Assembly (NCBI GenBank): GCA_003254885.1
Contig: QANT01005376.1
Span: 1-22,500 of the forward strand
From: Purshia tridentata
Lineage: Eukaryota; Streptophyta; Magnoliopsida; Rosales; Rosaceae
DNA: 22,500 bases
Direction of reading: 5' to 3'
Positions 1 through 13,000 of this stretch are shown here, one piece after another. The stretch's first letter is position 1. Each line of letters starts with the position of its first letter. Both the position numbers and the translations under genes were made by a program. Under the pieces are notes generated by a model that saw nothing but the letters and a program-made list of their open reading frames with translations, was not told where the DNA came from and did not search any database.

Positions 1-70
1 ATAAAAGTCTTCCAAAGTCTTTAGAAATCCATCATGAAATGAAGTTTATAAAAGTTTATGACTTTTTTAA

Positions 71-238
71 TACATATAGATTTTTATGAACTTTTTAAAA
101 GTCATTAAAAGTCTTAATTGAATACCACATGCTTTTTATAGACTCCTTAACATTCTTAATTAAATACATATGGATTTTTACGAACTTTTTTAAAGTCTTT
201 AAAAGTTTTAATTGAATACCACATGACTTTTAAACTCC
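71..238. repeat. Two-copy AT-rich tandem repeat
   Basis: Two copies of a roughly 75-bp unit lie at 71-146 and 165-238, with a period of about 94 bp. Both share the blocks TACATATRGATTTTTAYGAA and TTAATTGAATACCACATG and end in ACTCC. By eye they are about 85% identical. Further degenerate words of the AAAGTCTTTAAAAGT type occur on both sides (1-70 and 239-265), so the array may once have been longer. I infer a decayed satellite or the end of a transposable element. Nothing coding is visible. Confidence 0.6.
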
Positions 239-617
239 ATAAAAGTTTTTTAAAATCCATATACAATACACGCCACTAAAAGTAGCCTTGGACGAAATTG
301 ATGAGGTTATTAATTAACCTCATAGCTACGAGGTTAACCATGGAGAAAAGTAATAGGCTTACAGCTATCCCAACAATGGCCATTAAGGGTGGGTCGATTG
401 ATTGAAAAAACCTATATCGCAGATTGAAACTGGCATATACCCAGGCGAACAACCGAGCCAAATGTGGCAATTCTCTATCAAACCGACCTGACAGTCAATT
501 ACAATTTAACCAATTGTCGATGTACCATACTATAAGATAATTGGTACCGAGGATGAGAAAGTCCTCAAAACTGAAGACCCAAGTATTTCTTATAAAAAAT
601 AGTTAAATTAGGATTGT

Positions 618-740
618 TGGGCCAGAAATGTAAGTAGGCCACATAAATGTGGGCTGAACTTAGGTGAATGGGTTGGGCTTCAATTGGGCTCATTTCTTGG
701 ACCATATTACACCCAGCCTATTTGAATAATTTTCAGCCCA
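618..740. promoter_or_regulatory. Cluster of TGGGCC/T (site II-like) motifs
   Basis: The hexamer TGGGCY occurs on the plus strand at 618, 650, 674 and 685, and on the minus strand at 735-740 (AGCCCA). Site II elements of this form are known binding sites for TCP factors in plant promoters of growth and mitochondrial genes. No convincing gene starts on either side, so the cluster may be a relic promoter, part of a transposable element, or coincidence. Confidence 0.25.
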
Positions 741-975
741 TCATTGCTGCTTGAGTGACTGCTTCCACTTCCCATTAATATTTTTCATTATGAACTAATT
801 AATGGGAAAATATTTTCCATTTCATAATCGCAACAAGACAGGAATATGGTGATCCTGTCAATATATTATTGTTGTTACTTATTATAATAAAATCCTAATG
901 GGAAACAAGGTGTTACAAACTATATTTCCCTACAAATTAAGCCCTCTGATTATCATCCCATGCATGCACAGAAGC

Positions 976-1555
976 TCAAATCGACGTCCATGCCACTGAA
1001 ACCATCGTCATCAACAAGTATCCAGTCTCTGTTGACTCCAGTATTGCTCTATTGCTAGTCCTCGGAGTTGTTTTTGAGTTTGTATCAGACCCAGAAGAAG
1101 AAGAAGGTGATGCATGCATGTTAATTATATATATATATATATATATAAAGGATTCGAACCATAATATTACACATTAGGACTGCGGATATGCTTAATTACA
1201 TGTACTTAATTACTAGGGCAATCAGAGACACTGCCATCGATGTTGCAAGCGGAGGGCATTTGGAGAGCCAGAGTGGTATTGACTGGGAGGCCCATAGAAG
1301 GGTCAGTGCTCTCTTTGATGAGAACACACAAGCACTTGGGCTTGTTGGCCTTCACTTTCTTGGTGTCTTGGCAGCACTCTGCTGTGGCTTTCTTTGCAGT
1401 GCCACTCACAAATGGAATGCAAGCCGCAAGGTTTGCAAGCTCCTCTGCACACTCTGTCTCATCATCTTCCATTGTTCCTATTGATGTCATGGCCAATGAG
1501 GCCACCACAATACAAAACACTACTACTTTAAATTCCTTGCTTACTCTCTCATCAT
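976..1555 (-). pseudogene. GPI-type non-specific lipid-transfer protein, probably broken
   Basis: Bases 1206-1552 encode a secretory signal-like core (VVVFCIVVASLAM) followed by the complete eight-cysteine motif of plant lipid-transfer proteins: C-X9-C-X14-CC-X12-C-X-C-X26-C-X8-C. The family binds lipids in a hydrophobic pocket, and GPI-anchored members act at the cell surface in cuticle and wall export. A second open stretch, 976-1113, gives a Ser/Thr-rich tail ending in a weakly hydrophobic segment and stop, as expected for the GPI-signal exon. Three things are wrong. The frame has no ATG before the hydrophobic core. The ATGATG at 1550-1555 sits out of frame and reaches TAA after four codons. 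The middle exon that usually follows the last CP (LLxLxPxSPDAxxF-like) is absent; an (AT)10 run and unrelated sequence lie there. I infer a pseudogene. A functional gene with an unusual start and missed exon is less likely. Confidence 0.6.
1127..1146. repeat. (AT)10 microsatellite
   Basis: Ten perfect AT dinucleotides lie between the cysteine-rich exon and the tail of the lipid-transfer pseudogene, where the missing middle exon would be expected. Confidence 0.9.
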
Positions 1556-2596
1556 ATTTTTGTGTTTTAGGGGATATGGTTTTTGATATACTGCTTGGAT
1601 GCAATTGTATGCCTTCTCACTCACTCTCTTTTTCCTTCTTTACCACTTCTTTTATCTGTTTATTCTTCTGTTTTTGGGTTTGGGAGAGTGAATGTAGAGT
1701 TAGGTAAGTTGGGTATTGATAAGCTTCCACTGTTCATGGTTGAGCAGCTTCAGCTAACAATATTCAATAAGGAATGGACAATATTGGCTGAATTTATATT
1801 TTGGGATGCCTTGAGAAATTGGATTCCGGACTCCAATTCCCAATGACATAACCATTTATTTCCTCAGGTAGCAGTAGAGCACCATCGAAATGCGTTTATA
1901 GTGCTGGCTATTGAACATGTAAATGGCTTTTATCAAAATGGAAATAGGCTACAAATACAAAGTTTTGGTAGTAAGACTATTCCGTATAATTTATCTATTT
2001 TCTTCTATGTTAATTTTATCACTCCAAATGTACTTGTTCCCTAAACTTTTTATTTTTATTTTGCCTTAAATGGCTTTATGTTAATTCATAAATAAGAATA
2101 AAATAAAGGGCAATTTATCCAAACTGTATTCTCTCAACTTTCTTTCCTAACCTACACGACAGATGATCTAGCCACCCCCACATCATCCGTTTTAAAAATA
2201 AAAAACACTTGCATCAGATCATATGTTCACATACGTTGAGAAAAAAAAAGTTGACAGTGGAAATGTCGGATTGGATAGCATTGTCTTAACATAAATGATA
2301 AAAAACTAAAAAGAAAATTGGTCATGATGAAATCAAACAAAATCACTTCACCTATATGGAGCAAATGAGGAAATAGCTTGACTCAATATACAAGTGGCGA
2401 ATCCCTCTTTACATGGAAAAACGAGTATTTTTTTTTCTCTCACTATTCCTTTAGAAAATCGTAATAGCTACTCAGTCCCAGTAGTCTACCCATCACAGTG
2501 TTATGGGTAGACGGGGGAAAAAACTTGGAAAACTGTACAGTGTGCTATACAGAAGTATTGAGTCTCTCAGTAAATAACGTTTCTTCATTCTCTGTG
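1556..2596. other. Intergenic region and GRV2 3' UTR
   Basis: This stretch lies between the lipid-transfer pseudogene and the GRV2 stop codon. No coding region is supported; short open frames on the plus strand here are the antisense of the pseudogene or chance. The part next to 2596 should be the GRV2 3' UTR. I see no canonical AATAAA on the minus strand within about 300 bases of the stop. Several AT-rich runs (TTTTTATTTTTATTTT near 2048-2063) could serve as loose polyadenylation signals. Confidence 0.5.
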
Positions 2597-3992
2597 CTAT
2601 GAAATCTGGTCTTGTTTTCCATTCAAGTCAGATGTAGTTGAAGCAGGTCTCAATGGAGAAGGCTGTGGTGGGGGAGCTGTAAGGGCATAAGTGAGTCTTG
2701 ACGATGAACTCTCGATTAGCCCAGCAACTCCAGCGGCAGCGGATTGAGCACTTGATGGGAGGAAAAGGTCATGTTTCTGGTCTTTATAAGCGCTCCAAAC
2801 CTGAAATATGAGCAATTTTTCAAAGCAACCAAGAGCGAGATTAGATATTGTATTCTCACTAAAATATCGGAATGGGAGTATGAGCTGGCACTTGGTAATC
2901 AGATTATGACCTAAGCCTTTATAAATTTCAATTTTTCAACATTTTGACTCCAAAAAACCAATATCTAGCCCAAAGAAATAAAACTTCATAGGCCTAAGCC
3001 TAACATCAATTACACGAGCTGCAGAACCCCAGACCCAATTATAAGCCCAAGAAGAGCTCACTGTATGCTAAAACTCACCCACATTAAGAATGTTCTTATA
3101 CGGTGAAATAGAAGGGGGAGGAATACGGCGATGTGCATTGCTACATTATAGGGAGTTGGCCTTAAAAATAAAAAAATAGATATTATCTTATCACATCATG
3201 CATTTAAGTCTATGCCACGTGCAAGATACATTAAAATTATAAATACTGAATATACAATTCAATCAAATTTATGTTAGAAAACCGAACCAACCAGTCCAGG
3301 TTGGGTGTTGGGTCAATTTGACTGGATTAACCAGTTTTGCCTAGTAGCAAGCAGCAAAAGAGTACAGTGAACACAAATAACGGTCAGGACTTACATCTGA
3401 GGAATTTAGTAAGTCGCGTACTTTAGTACAATGAGCCCCCTCCGTTGCAAAGGCATGCAAAACCTGGATGAAAATAAACCATAATTTTGAAGCATGCAAA
3501 AAAAAAAAAAATTGAAAATAGCTTCAATAGTACAATTTTTACATGCTAATTCAACCCCCAAAGAGAAGAATTCTTCCCCCCCCAAAATTTTTTTTTGAGA
3601 AAATTATCAAATAAAATAAACTCGAATGTTGAAATCTTTGTGATACCTATTTAATGAAATATAGTATTTCCTAATAAAAATAATATTATAGCTTTTCCAT
3701 TACATTTTAAAAAGGCAAAGAGAAATTAGACAACGTAATCGTAACACTTTTTGATGCAAACTTTCTAACCTCAATCGCCAGAACCCGGCCAATAGATGCT
3801 TCAGATTCATTCCATTTCATCTGAGAGCAAAGTCCATTCCTCCCCCCAGCTCTCCAATCAAGAAGGCCAAGAAGTACTTCAACAAGACCAACCCTGTAAT
3901 TGTTCACAGAACTTGTATCAGAAATTAGAGCATAAACTCTTTCAAATTTGAGCATAACCGACGCAATGTATCATTGCCAATGAGCGAGCGAG

Positions 3993-4030
<38 letters not shown>

Positions 4031-7000
4031 GTGTGTGTCCATTATTAGCTTTAGATGGCATTGCAAAAGTTTGGACATGAGAACATCAGGTCTGCAAGGT
4101 GCAGACCATGCAACCATGGACTGACAAATGTGGATTAATTACTGGGTCTAGACTGCGATCAGTCAAAAATAATAATTCTAGACTCCAAAGGTTACTCACT
4201 TAAGTCCTTGTGCGACAAGTGCATCCCTAGCTCGGTTTCCAGCAACCACAACACGTTTTAGTGTCTCAAGGGCTAGTATGCTTCCTCCTTGCCATCCTAT
4301 AGCTTTCATTAGAAGAGGAACGACCTGAAAAATTGAACAGAGGTAAGCTAGAGGACTGAAAAATTAGACAATAGAACCATAAACGACATAGTGAGGATTT
4401 ATAGCTATCAATAATTTCTGCAGGGAATTCCCTCTGCTCACTTCAAAAACCCTATTACTAAATTGGGAAAAAAGACAGATAACTACCCTCTTAAATGATT
4501 CTAAATGTTTATTAGATATCTAAGTAAAAGTATATACATCAAGGGAATAGTTTTACACACCTGAGGTGTTCCTACACTAGTCGCTGCCATAGCTTCAGCA
4601 CATGTAGTGCTAGCTGCAAGTTGATGTAGAACACGTAAACAGCTGAGGCGCACGCGTTCTTGGGGAGTTTGAGGGGGATGTGTGGTTCCATCATCAGGTT
4701 CATATGTTCTGTCTGCATAATTGCCATTGTTTACCTCCTCTGATGCCATTGCTTCTCGTCTTCCTTCATAGGCCACAGCAGCCACGAGTTTGGGTACATA
4801 TCCAAGATATCCAACATGATCTGCAAGTGCAGGGTGAACTCGCAATAATGAAACCAAAGCAGCAGACAGAAGCAAAGGAAGTTCAGGGTCAACAGCTTGT
4901 GTGTCATAATGTGCGGCAGCAATGGATGTCAAATACTGATCTAACAGTCCTTCCAAGAATCTCTTTGGATTTCTGAGAGGAAATTTAGGATCTTTTAAGA
5001 ATAGCCTAACATAGATTCCGCCAACCTGCATGAGTTGAAAATGTGAGTTTTTCAAACAACTAGACATATTGAGATGAGAAAGAAAATAAAGAAAAAGAAA
5101 CACATCGCTAGATTCAAATATGGCATAATCATGTGCTACCTGTGGCTCATCCCTCATTTCTTGCTGCCCAGATGCCTGCTCAGGTACATCCCAATCAACC
5201 ACACGACCTTTCATCTGTTCACGGTATAGATCCGATGACATGGTTGCAATTTGTGCAGACAAAGAAGCAGCCATTGCTGGTGTCCATACAAGTTCTGGAG
5301 TCTCAGTAGTCTGTTCAAGAGCAACTACAACAGCCTCACCAGGCCCATCCCTAATAACTGATACCAAGCCATCAGGAAGAAACCTTGCCAGTGTTATAGC
5401 AACTCTAGGCCCATGCATTGGCTGCCCAACAAGCTTTCCCAACAAAGATGCTGCTGCTGCTCTTTGCTGTAAGGAAATTTCTTCTGCAAACAATGAATTA
5501 TATCATCAAAGAAATTCAATCTTCTGAAGTAACTTTAAGAAATAAGAAGGAAAGAAAAATTCTTTACCCTGCAAAGGCAAGAGAAGTTCAAGGATGTAGA
5601 CCACTCCACCATGCTTGGCAGCTGCCCAAGCAAGTTCTGGCGTGCTTGCCAGAGCATATAGAACATGAAGAACCCCTTCACGACAACTGGGGGATGAATG
5701 AAGCATTTGTAATAAAAGGAGGAGGCTAGATCCATCTGCAACCATAGCCTCCAAGCAGGGAGCATATGTAGTCAAGAGTGACAACACACTCAGGCAAAGT
5801 TGAGGAATGTTGCTTTCTGATGCAACAGGCACGGAAAAGCATTCGAAAAGAGGCAATAGCCTCTCTTTAGTAGAGAAAATTGATGCCAAATTGGGACTGC
5901 TTGTCAGTACGTTCTGCAAGGAAATACAGACAAAAAATTGTCATATCACGTGGAATGAATGGTAAGTTTGTAACTCAACATACACAAGTGAGCAGAATAC
6001 CTTAAGTGAATTCAATGCAAATTTAAGGTTCTTAACCACTTCAAATTCTTCCTTCTCGGCCATTTGTCCATTAGATACTGCAATATCTTCAACGGAAATG
6101 CGCTGTTCATCAATTGATTCAATAGCCGCATCACTAGGATGCTCAAATGTCTCAAGGGATGAGCCATTCTGATTTGGTTCAGTCTGAACTTCAGAATCTG
6201 TAGCACATCGATTGTGTACTAGATATGATATAAAATCGATTAAAGCAACACAGAAAGCCTCTGGTTCGCTGATCTCAAAATCCGGCTGGTTGTTGTAGAC
6301 CCTCAAGTAAACATTGCCAACATAGAGTTCATTTGATAGTGCCTTATACATAAATACATGTGAATCTTTCAGGTCATATGAGCCATCAGGACCCTGACTT
6401 GCACGTTGCTGATCCACAAATTTCAACAGTTCTCCTCGGGTTGAAGAGTTCCAAATAATCTACAACCACAAATATATAATGCAATAATGCTTAAAGAGAA
6501 ATAATATTGAAGCACAACCAAATGGTCCGGACATAGGTGTTCACGAACTATATGCTATATGATATTCTTTTATTAGTATATTAACTATGTCATATACTAT
6601 GATACTATGCATATAAATTGGCCATATGATTTTCTTCCATAAGATAGGTGAAAACATAAGAAACCAAAGCATTACCTCTGGAGACTCCAAGTTGTTGTTC
6701 AATTTAGATAGTAGGTCTTTCGGTGCTTGATCTCTTAACATACTGGCAAGCTTAGGAGTCAACAAAGCTTTGAGAGCATCAGCTGCAGTTTGATTATAAG
6801 GTGTTGAACTCCCATCACTACACAAACCACTAAGCCTTGATAGAGCCTGCGATGCACGTACTGCATGCATATTTTTTGCAATTTGTACGCTAGTACCAAC
6901 ACCATGTGATTCTGTGGTACCAGATTCCTCTGCAGTTGAGTCATATTGAAGCAGCAGAGGCAGAAGGTACCTAAGACAAACCCAATTCAACACAACAAAG

Positions 7001-10000
7001 TTAAAAACTAATTACAAGACGAAAATTACAGTATTTTCTTGCCCACTTGAAAAAGGCATCTGTTTGACATACATATCCAGCACGACTTATATAGCAGTAG
7101 GATGATGAGTGACAAATCTGAGATTCAGTTGAGTAATGAACAACCTTGCAGCAAAAACCAAGGAATTGTATAAGCTGACTTACCATAAGACACCAGCCTT
7201 CAGCAAGGCATCCTGCAATTCAGTGGACACAGAAACATAGGCAATAGTCTGGAGAGCAGCATCAACAGCAGCAGGTACAAGCTCAAGTTCAGTGCAGTGC
7301 ACAATGTCATCAACTAGTCCAGAATATTCAAGAATCTCAGGCCAGGCACTCTCAAATTGACTCAAGACGCAAAAGGTTCGCATCACATTTGTAACAATTA
7401 TAGCGGATGGTTCACTTGCAGGAGTAGTTGGATGAACTACACACATGCAACGGGAAAGAAGATTTGCAAGAAGTTGTATGCCACCATCCCTCACAAGCTC
7501 TTCACCATTCAATGAAGAATAAGCGCACCTAACAATGAAAATATAAAGCTTATATCACATTTTTGTCAACATTCAGTTAACATAATTTAAAAAGACGAAA
7601 AAGCTAGAAAAAGGGGTGTTTACGTAAGCCAAATAAGCTCTGATGCTGCCACAAGGAGAGGCGCTCTATCTGAGGAAAGAAAATTGTTATCATCCTTGTC
7701 CACAGTAACTGCATTGAGCAACATGGGATAACCAGCATATTTAAATGGCTCCAGTATGTCTCCATATCGTCTGTACAAGATACACTGTCCTTTCAATAAA
7801 AGCAACAATCGCCAAGGCTGAGGACCTTGTAAGCCTTGCATAGTGGCCTACAAACAAATAATACAGAGTTCACAATAGCAAACTTGAAACATAAAGATGA
7901 AAAGAAAATTTGAGTTTTCAAATATCTTGACACAGAAGAATACCTATCATTTTTTTTTTCAGTGTCCACACAAGATAAAATATATACCAATGAGAGCTAG
8001 GTCTAAAGATGAGAGAGAGATGAGATGGGAGAGATCCTTTTCTATGTGCGTAAGGGTCCCTATTTATAGAGGATGGCTAAACAAGAGTTTTGCAAAAATC
8101 CATTTCACGACCCAAAATTAAGTGTTTATACAATACACATGCATACTGAAAAGATGCATATTCAAAGGTTCAAATTATGTGTCAATGAAAAATATACATA
8201 CATACAGGTCCGCAACCAATTTTTACAAAACATAGAATACTGGGAGGTAGAAATGGCATCCACTACATAGATAGAGGACTTGAAATAGCCATTACAGGTC
8301 TATTACGGATTTAAATCCTTCAGTTTCTATTACCAGATGATGAATAGGTTCATTAATGCAGCATGCACACACATCTTATGAACCTAAAAGAAAGGGAGGA
8401 AAAGGAAGCAACTTACACAAACTAAAAAGGACTAACAGCCAATTCTGATGAATTTTCTAGAGGTTTTCGAACAAGATGAATTCTATAACTTTTGGGCGTA
8501 ACCAAAATTTAAGCACGTTTATATTGAAAGATACCAAGTAACCAGTTCTGTAGACCAGTATATACCTGCAGGCGCTCATAAGCTTTCTGTACAGCAAGGA
8601 ATTTCTCCCTTCCTTCAGGATTTTTATCTGGATGGTATCTCATGGCAAGTTTCCTATATTGTCGCTTAAGCTTTTCTTCATCAATGTTCTCAATCTTCTT
8701 AGATATGCTAGACATCTCCTCACCCACCTCAGAAGAATGATTTATGTCGGCTTCATCACTTGATACATCTTCTAAAGAAATCTCTAATATTTTGCAAGCT
8801 TCTTCTTCCGAAAGATCCATTGGTCTTCTTGTTAACTCCTCACGCCACATTACTAATAATGACTGTAGAAACTCAACATGTTCCACAATCGGCCAATTTG
8901 GAAATCGAATCTCATCACATAAGTTTCGGAGGTAATAACGGTGACACCACATTTCATCTCTTAACTCTGGGTATGTCACTGGTGGCATAGGTGCATATTC
9001 ATACAGAGAATGGCAGTGCTGTGACAATTTCTGAGGAAAATCACCAAGATGCTGCAAAACCTGGTGGAAGAAATGGAGTTTTGAGTTCATTAATATCCTC
9101 TTTAAGTACAGTAAGCAAACAAACACATAAGGTAAGAGCCTCATTTGAAGTTTCCAGATACCTGACGAATCAGATTTTCTGCTCGCATCTTGTGAGTCCA
9201 TATAATCTCTGGAGTATCAGAATCAGAAACCATTGCAGCTGCAAATGCAGCAGGACCACTACGCTCCAATACATACAGCAAAGATTCAGGAAGAAGCCCG
9301 CCCAATACACTGCGTTTTGCAAGAGGCAAGGAAGAGGAAACTGCAGCTTCTTCACCACCATGAAATGCTTGATGAACATGAGTCACTGAGAAGAGTTGGG
9401 CGATTGAAAGGAGATTAGATCCAGGGTATGCCAGGGAAAAATAGAAAGCGCCTGTGCTGTATAGACGAATCAGGGCCTTAGGATTTCTGGTAACTACAGC
9501 CTTCAGCAAAACAGCGGCACCTTCTACAATACTTGGCTCTCCAGAAAGCATAGCCTAAATTAATTTGGACAACAAAACAGTGATATAGTAAAGCTATTCA
9601 AGCATACTTCTTGACAAGGGCCACATAAAAATTTCAAAATAAGCCAAGCTAGAATCACCTGAGCAATATGCGGTAGGCAACGTGGACTTGATAAGATCCT
9701 TTTTACTCTGGGAGTAGGGGTAACAATTTCTCCAGCATCGTCTAAATCTGAATGTGCAGATACCATGCTATGTAATATGGACAACGCTGCCTCCCCAACC
9801 TGAATACCAAAACCATATATTAGAAGATACAATAACAACAAATCAATTTTTTATCTAAAGGTTCAATAAATGTTAAAAATTAATCAAAACAGATAAACAT
9901 AAATGCAGTAAAACAATCAATGGGGAAAAAAATATAGCTAGAAACAACAAGTGTCCAATCATTCAACATAGAACTTTAATTTCCATGCATATTATGACTG

Positions 10001-13000
10001 CACCTGAGTTGGCGTGAGAACAGGAACTCGAACAGCTAGTGCCCAACGAAGTTCACGAATATCACGCAATCTCTTCCAGTCTAGCATCCCAGAAGCCCAG
10101 CACCTTGTTGTCCAATCAATAGCCTTCTTTGACCAAAATCTTCTAATGGCATCCTTTTCAACAGGTCCTACCTGTGCTCCTTCCTTGTCAGTAAACATCC
10201 ATTCCTTAAGCGGTTCCATGAAAGCAGTAGCAGCAATCAAATTAGATTGCAAAGGAATCGCTGTCCTTTCTGAAGCTTCATGAACCGCTGTAAGCAGATC
10301 AACAGCTAGCACACATCCTCCAACCAAAACACAAGCCTCCACATTTGACAAAACCTTCATTAATGCCTGAACAAACAGTAAATATAGAGAGAATATCATC
10401 TTTTCAGTATTGAATAATCAATGAAAAGGCCATTGTCAATTTAGATTTTATCTGATTCTCAGCAGAGATTCAATTTACAAACTCAGAGGACAACAGAGAT
10501 TTTCAAGAAACAAAACAAAATAAATGTGCTTCACCTAAACCAGCACCAAGAATAGAATAAAAATAGCATCGAGGATCTCATGTGCCAGCCAATTTGTATT
10601 TAAAGTGAGAGATAAAAGAATAAAATGTGTACCTTCAAGAGCAATAGAAGGCGGTGCCTCAAAGCCCTATCATCTGTCCTATCCAACAGAACTGTAATGT
10701 GAGCAGTGCCTTCAAAGGAACCAACTGTTTTGTAATGCTGTTCATATACAATGGCCATTGCCCTTGCACAAAGCTCTCTTACAGAAGATCCTCCTCCACC
10801 TCCGAAACCATCTAGTCTTCCCATGTCACACCAATCATCAGATGCACCCATTTCATCAGGAACAGCACCATCTACTATAAGCCCAATGTCTGCATCACAT
10901 AAAAATCGATGGTAGAGTGCTCTAAAGAAGGCAACTGGATCGCGCAATGGAAAATCTTGTGCCCTGCCACCACTGCCGCTCTCAAGCAGTAAACGCAGAT
11001 AATACTGACCAACACAAACTTCTTTGGACAAGCTAGCATATCTAACAGAGAACTCAGAGTAGTTCCAAGATATCTGCGGCACACTGTCTTGCCCAGTCAT
11101 AATCTCAGCTGTAGCACCTCCTGGAACAATATCTTCAGTACGCTCCTTCTCAACATCTAACTTATGAACCTCAGCCTTCAAAGCCTCCCTCAACTCTTGC
11201 CTGGTACGCTCATTCCAGATCAAATCTGCACGATTATGATCAAGGCTAAATGCTCGCCAGAATTCAGGCCAATTACAAAGTAACCTACCAGATCCCACAG
11301 GAGTGTTTTCCACAACAACCTGAGCAGGAGCAGGGAGGCCTGTGTTTTGGAAACCAGCAACATTGGAATCAGAATCAGTTGAGATTGAAGTATTTGCTTC
11401 CAACTCCTCACGAATGCCTGTTGACTGAGCATCAGCTGTTGCCACAAAAGCTGAATGATCGTTTTGTGGAACCCTTTTAGAGGCTACTTCACCAGTCGAG
11501 TTTTCACCAGTTTGAGCACCAGAAGATTGAAGGGTGGAAGCCTGTCCAGAACTTGGATCCAGTGCAGACCTTTGAGAGTTATCTGACACTTTAAAAGTAC
11601 CAGAACTTGCCTGTGTCATGGGATCACCAACTTCATAATTGTTTACAGAAGGTAAGGACTGCTCTTGAGATGTTGATCCTTTTCCTGCACGACCTTTTCT
11701 CTGTTGGAGTAAGCGTCTCTGTCTTCTACTGGTCAAGGATCCTTCTTGGTTCACATCTTCTGATAGAGCTCCATCAGGACGGGTGTGCAAATAAGCAACA
11801 AGCCCAGGAGGCAGAACTCTAGATAATAAATCCAGAGCTGGTTGATATGAATCTGCCCAGAGAGCAACAAGCTGTCGACTAACCTCACGTCTCTCACCAG
11901 GAGGAAGGAAGAATGCATGCAATAAATGTCTCAGCAAAGCACCATCACGCAATGCAGCATCACGCATGGACTCTGCTGCAATTGCATCTTCTTCTGCAAT
12001 GGTACGCATAATCACAGCTACTGTTTCCCTAACACTTTCAGCAGGATGTCCAAACAATGCGAACAAACGACGCTTCAAACCAGCTACTTGGCGTAACAGT
12101 TCAACAAACACTGTGTATTGTGTTGTCTCACCATGAGGTTCACAAATCATTGCTTCAAGAACCTCAACAACAGCCATCGATAATAACGGTGATACAGACA
12201 TAGGCTTCAGTCTGTTGACAAGTATAATAACATAACCATGCTGAGCAAACAAAACTGACTTTGTGTGCATGATTGTGGCATGCTGCTCTCCTTTAGAATC
12301 CGTTAAGATATTTGTATCCCCAGGACCACCACCAATAAGAACTGCCACAAGCCCCGCAGCTTCAGCAGCTACGCCTTCTGACCCATTTCTGAGTAAGCCC
12401 ATTATTCTTCCAACAGCAGCAGGAAAAGACATGACATGTGATGCAGCAGTTCTTGAAGCTAGTAATCTACGCAAACATGCAATAAAGCCCATCACTGTTG
12501 CAGCTGCTTTAGGTGAAGGGGGCGGCAAGGGAGGGGACTCTGGAGGAAGATTTGGTGTAGCTGGAAGCATTGTTATTAAAGCCATCAAAGTCACCTCAGG
12601 TACTTCTATGTTAGGAGGAACTCCACCATACGGTATACATGCATTGAACTCTCTTATTCTACGCCATAACTTAGCTCTTGATCCAGGAATGGAACCACCT
12701 TCAGAAACTGCATCTTTGGCAGCTGCTGCTAAGTGCTTCAAATGCATGGATGCACTCTCTATATCTGCAACAGGGCGTTGTAGTCCAAATTGTAAATGGA
12801 CTCTCCCACAAGGTGGATCAATGCGATGACCAGGCATCGTCAGTCTTGGTAACACAGTCACTGCACACTGACCCTGCAAAAATTAAACCCATAGGTCAAC
12901 CAAACCACATAAAATGCAATGATGATATTATGGCAGAAATTCATGGGTAAAAACCATATCAATATCCACAAAAGGAACACAACTACCTACTTCTGTTTGC

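Larger units (their letters stand above)
1..975. other. AT-rich intergenic region at left edge
   Basis: No gene is supported here. The first 270 bases are a very AT-rich repeat (see 71-238). Bases 276-485 hold a minus-strand open frame with no ATG that encodes one strongly hydrophobic segment. It could be a stray exon or chance. Bases 618-740 carry a cluster of TGGGCC/TGGGCT motifs. The rest is AT-rich and featureless. Confidence 0.5.

Noticed and set aside
1188..1707. Plus-strand frames of 98 and 155 codons over the lipid-transfer locus
   Set aside because: They are antisense to the eight-cysteine exon, whose cysteine pattern leaves no doubt about the coding strand.
3277..3340. CCAACCAGTCCAGG / GACTGGATTAACC imperfect inverted words in GRV2 intron 21
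   Set aside because: Too short and imperfect to call an element; kept as ordinary intron sequence.
3994..4040. TG tract as possible regulatory Z-DNA site
   Set aside because: Nothing beyond the dinucleotide repeat itself supports a function; it is recorded as a microsatellite only.
4680..4976. Plus-strand 98-codon frame in the GRV2 region
   Set aside because: Antisense shadow of GRV2 exon 18, which is in frame with its neighbours on both sides.
12263..12829. 188-codon plus-strand open frame
   Set aside because: It lies wholly antisense to GRV2 exon 7, has no recognisable domain and follows from the codon use of the real gene.
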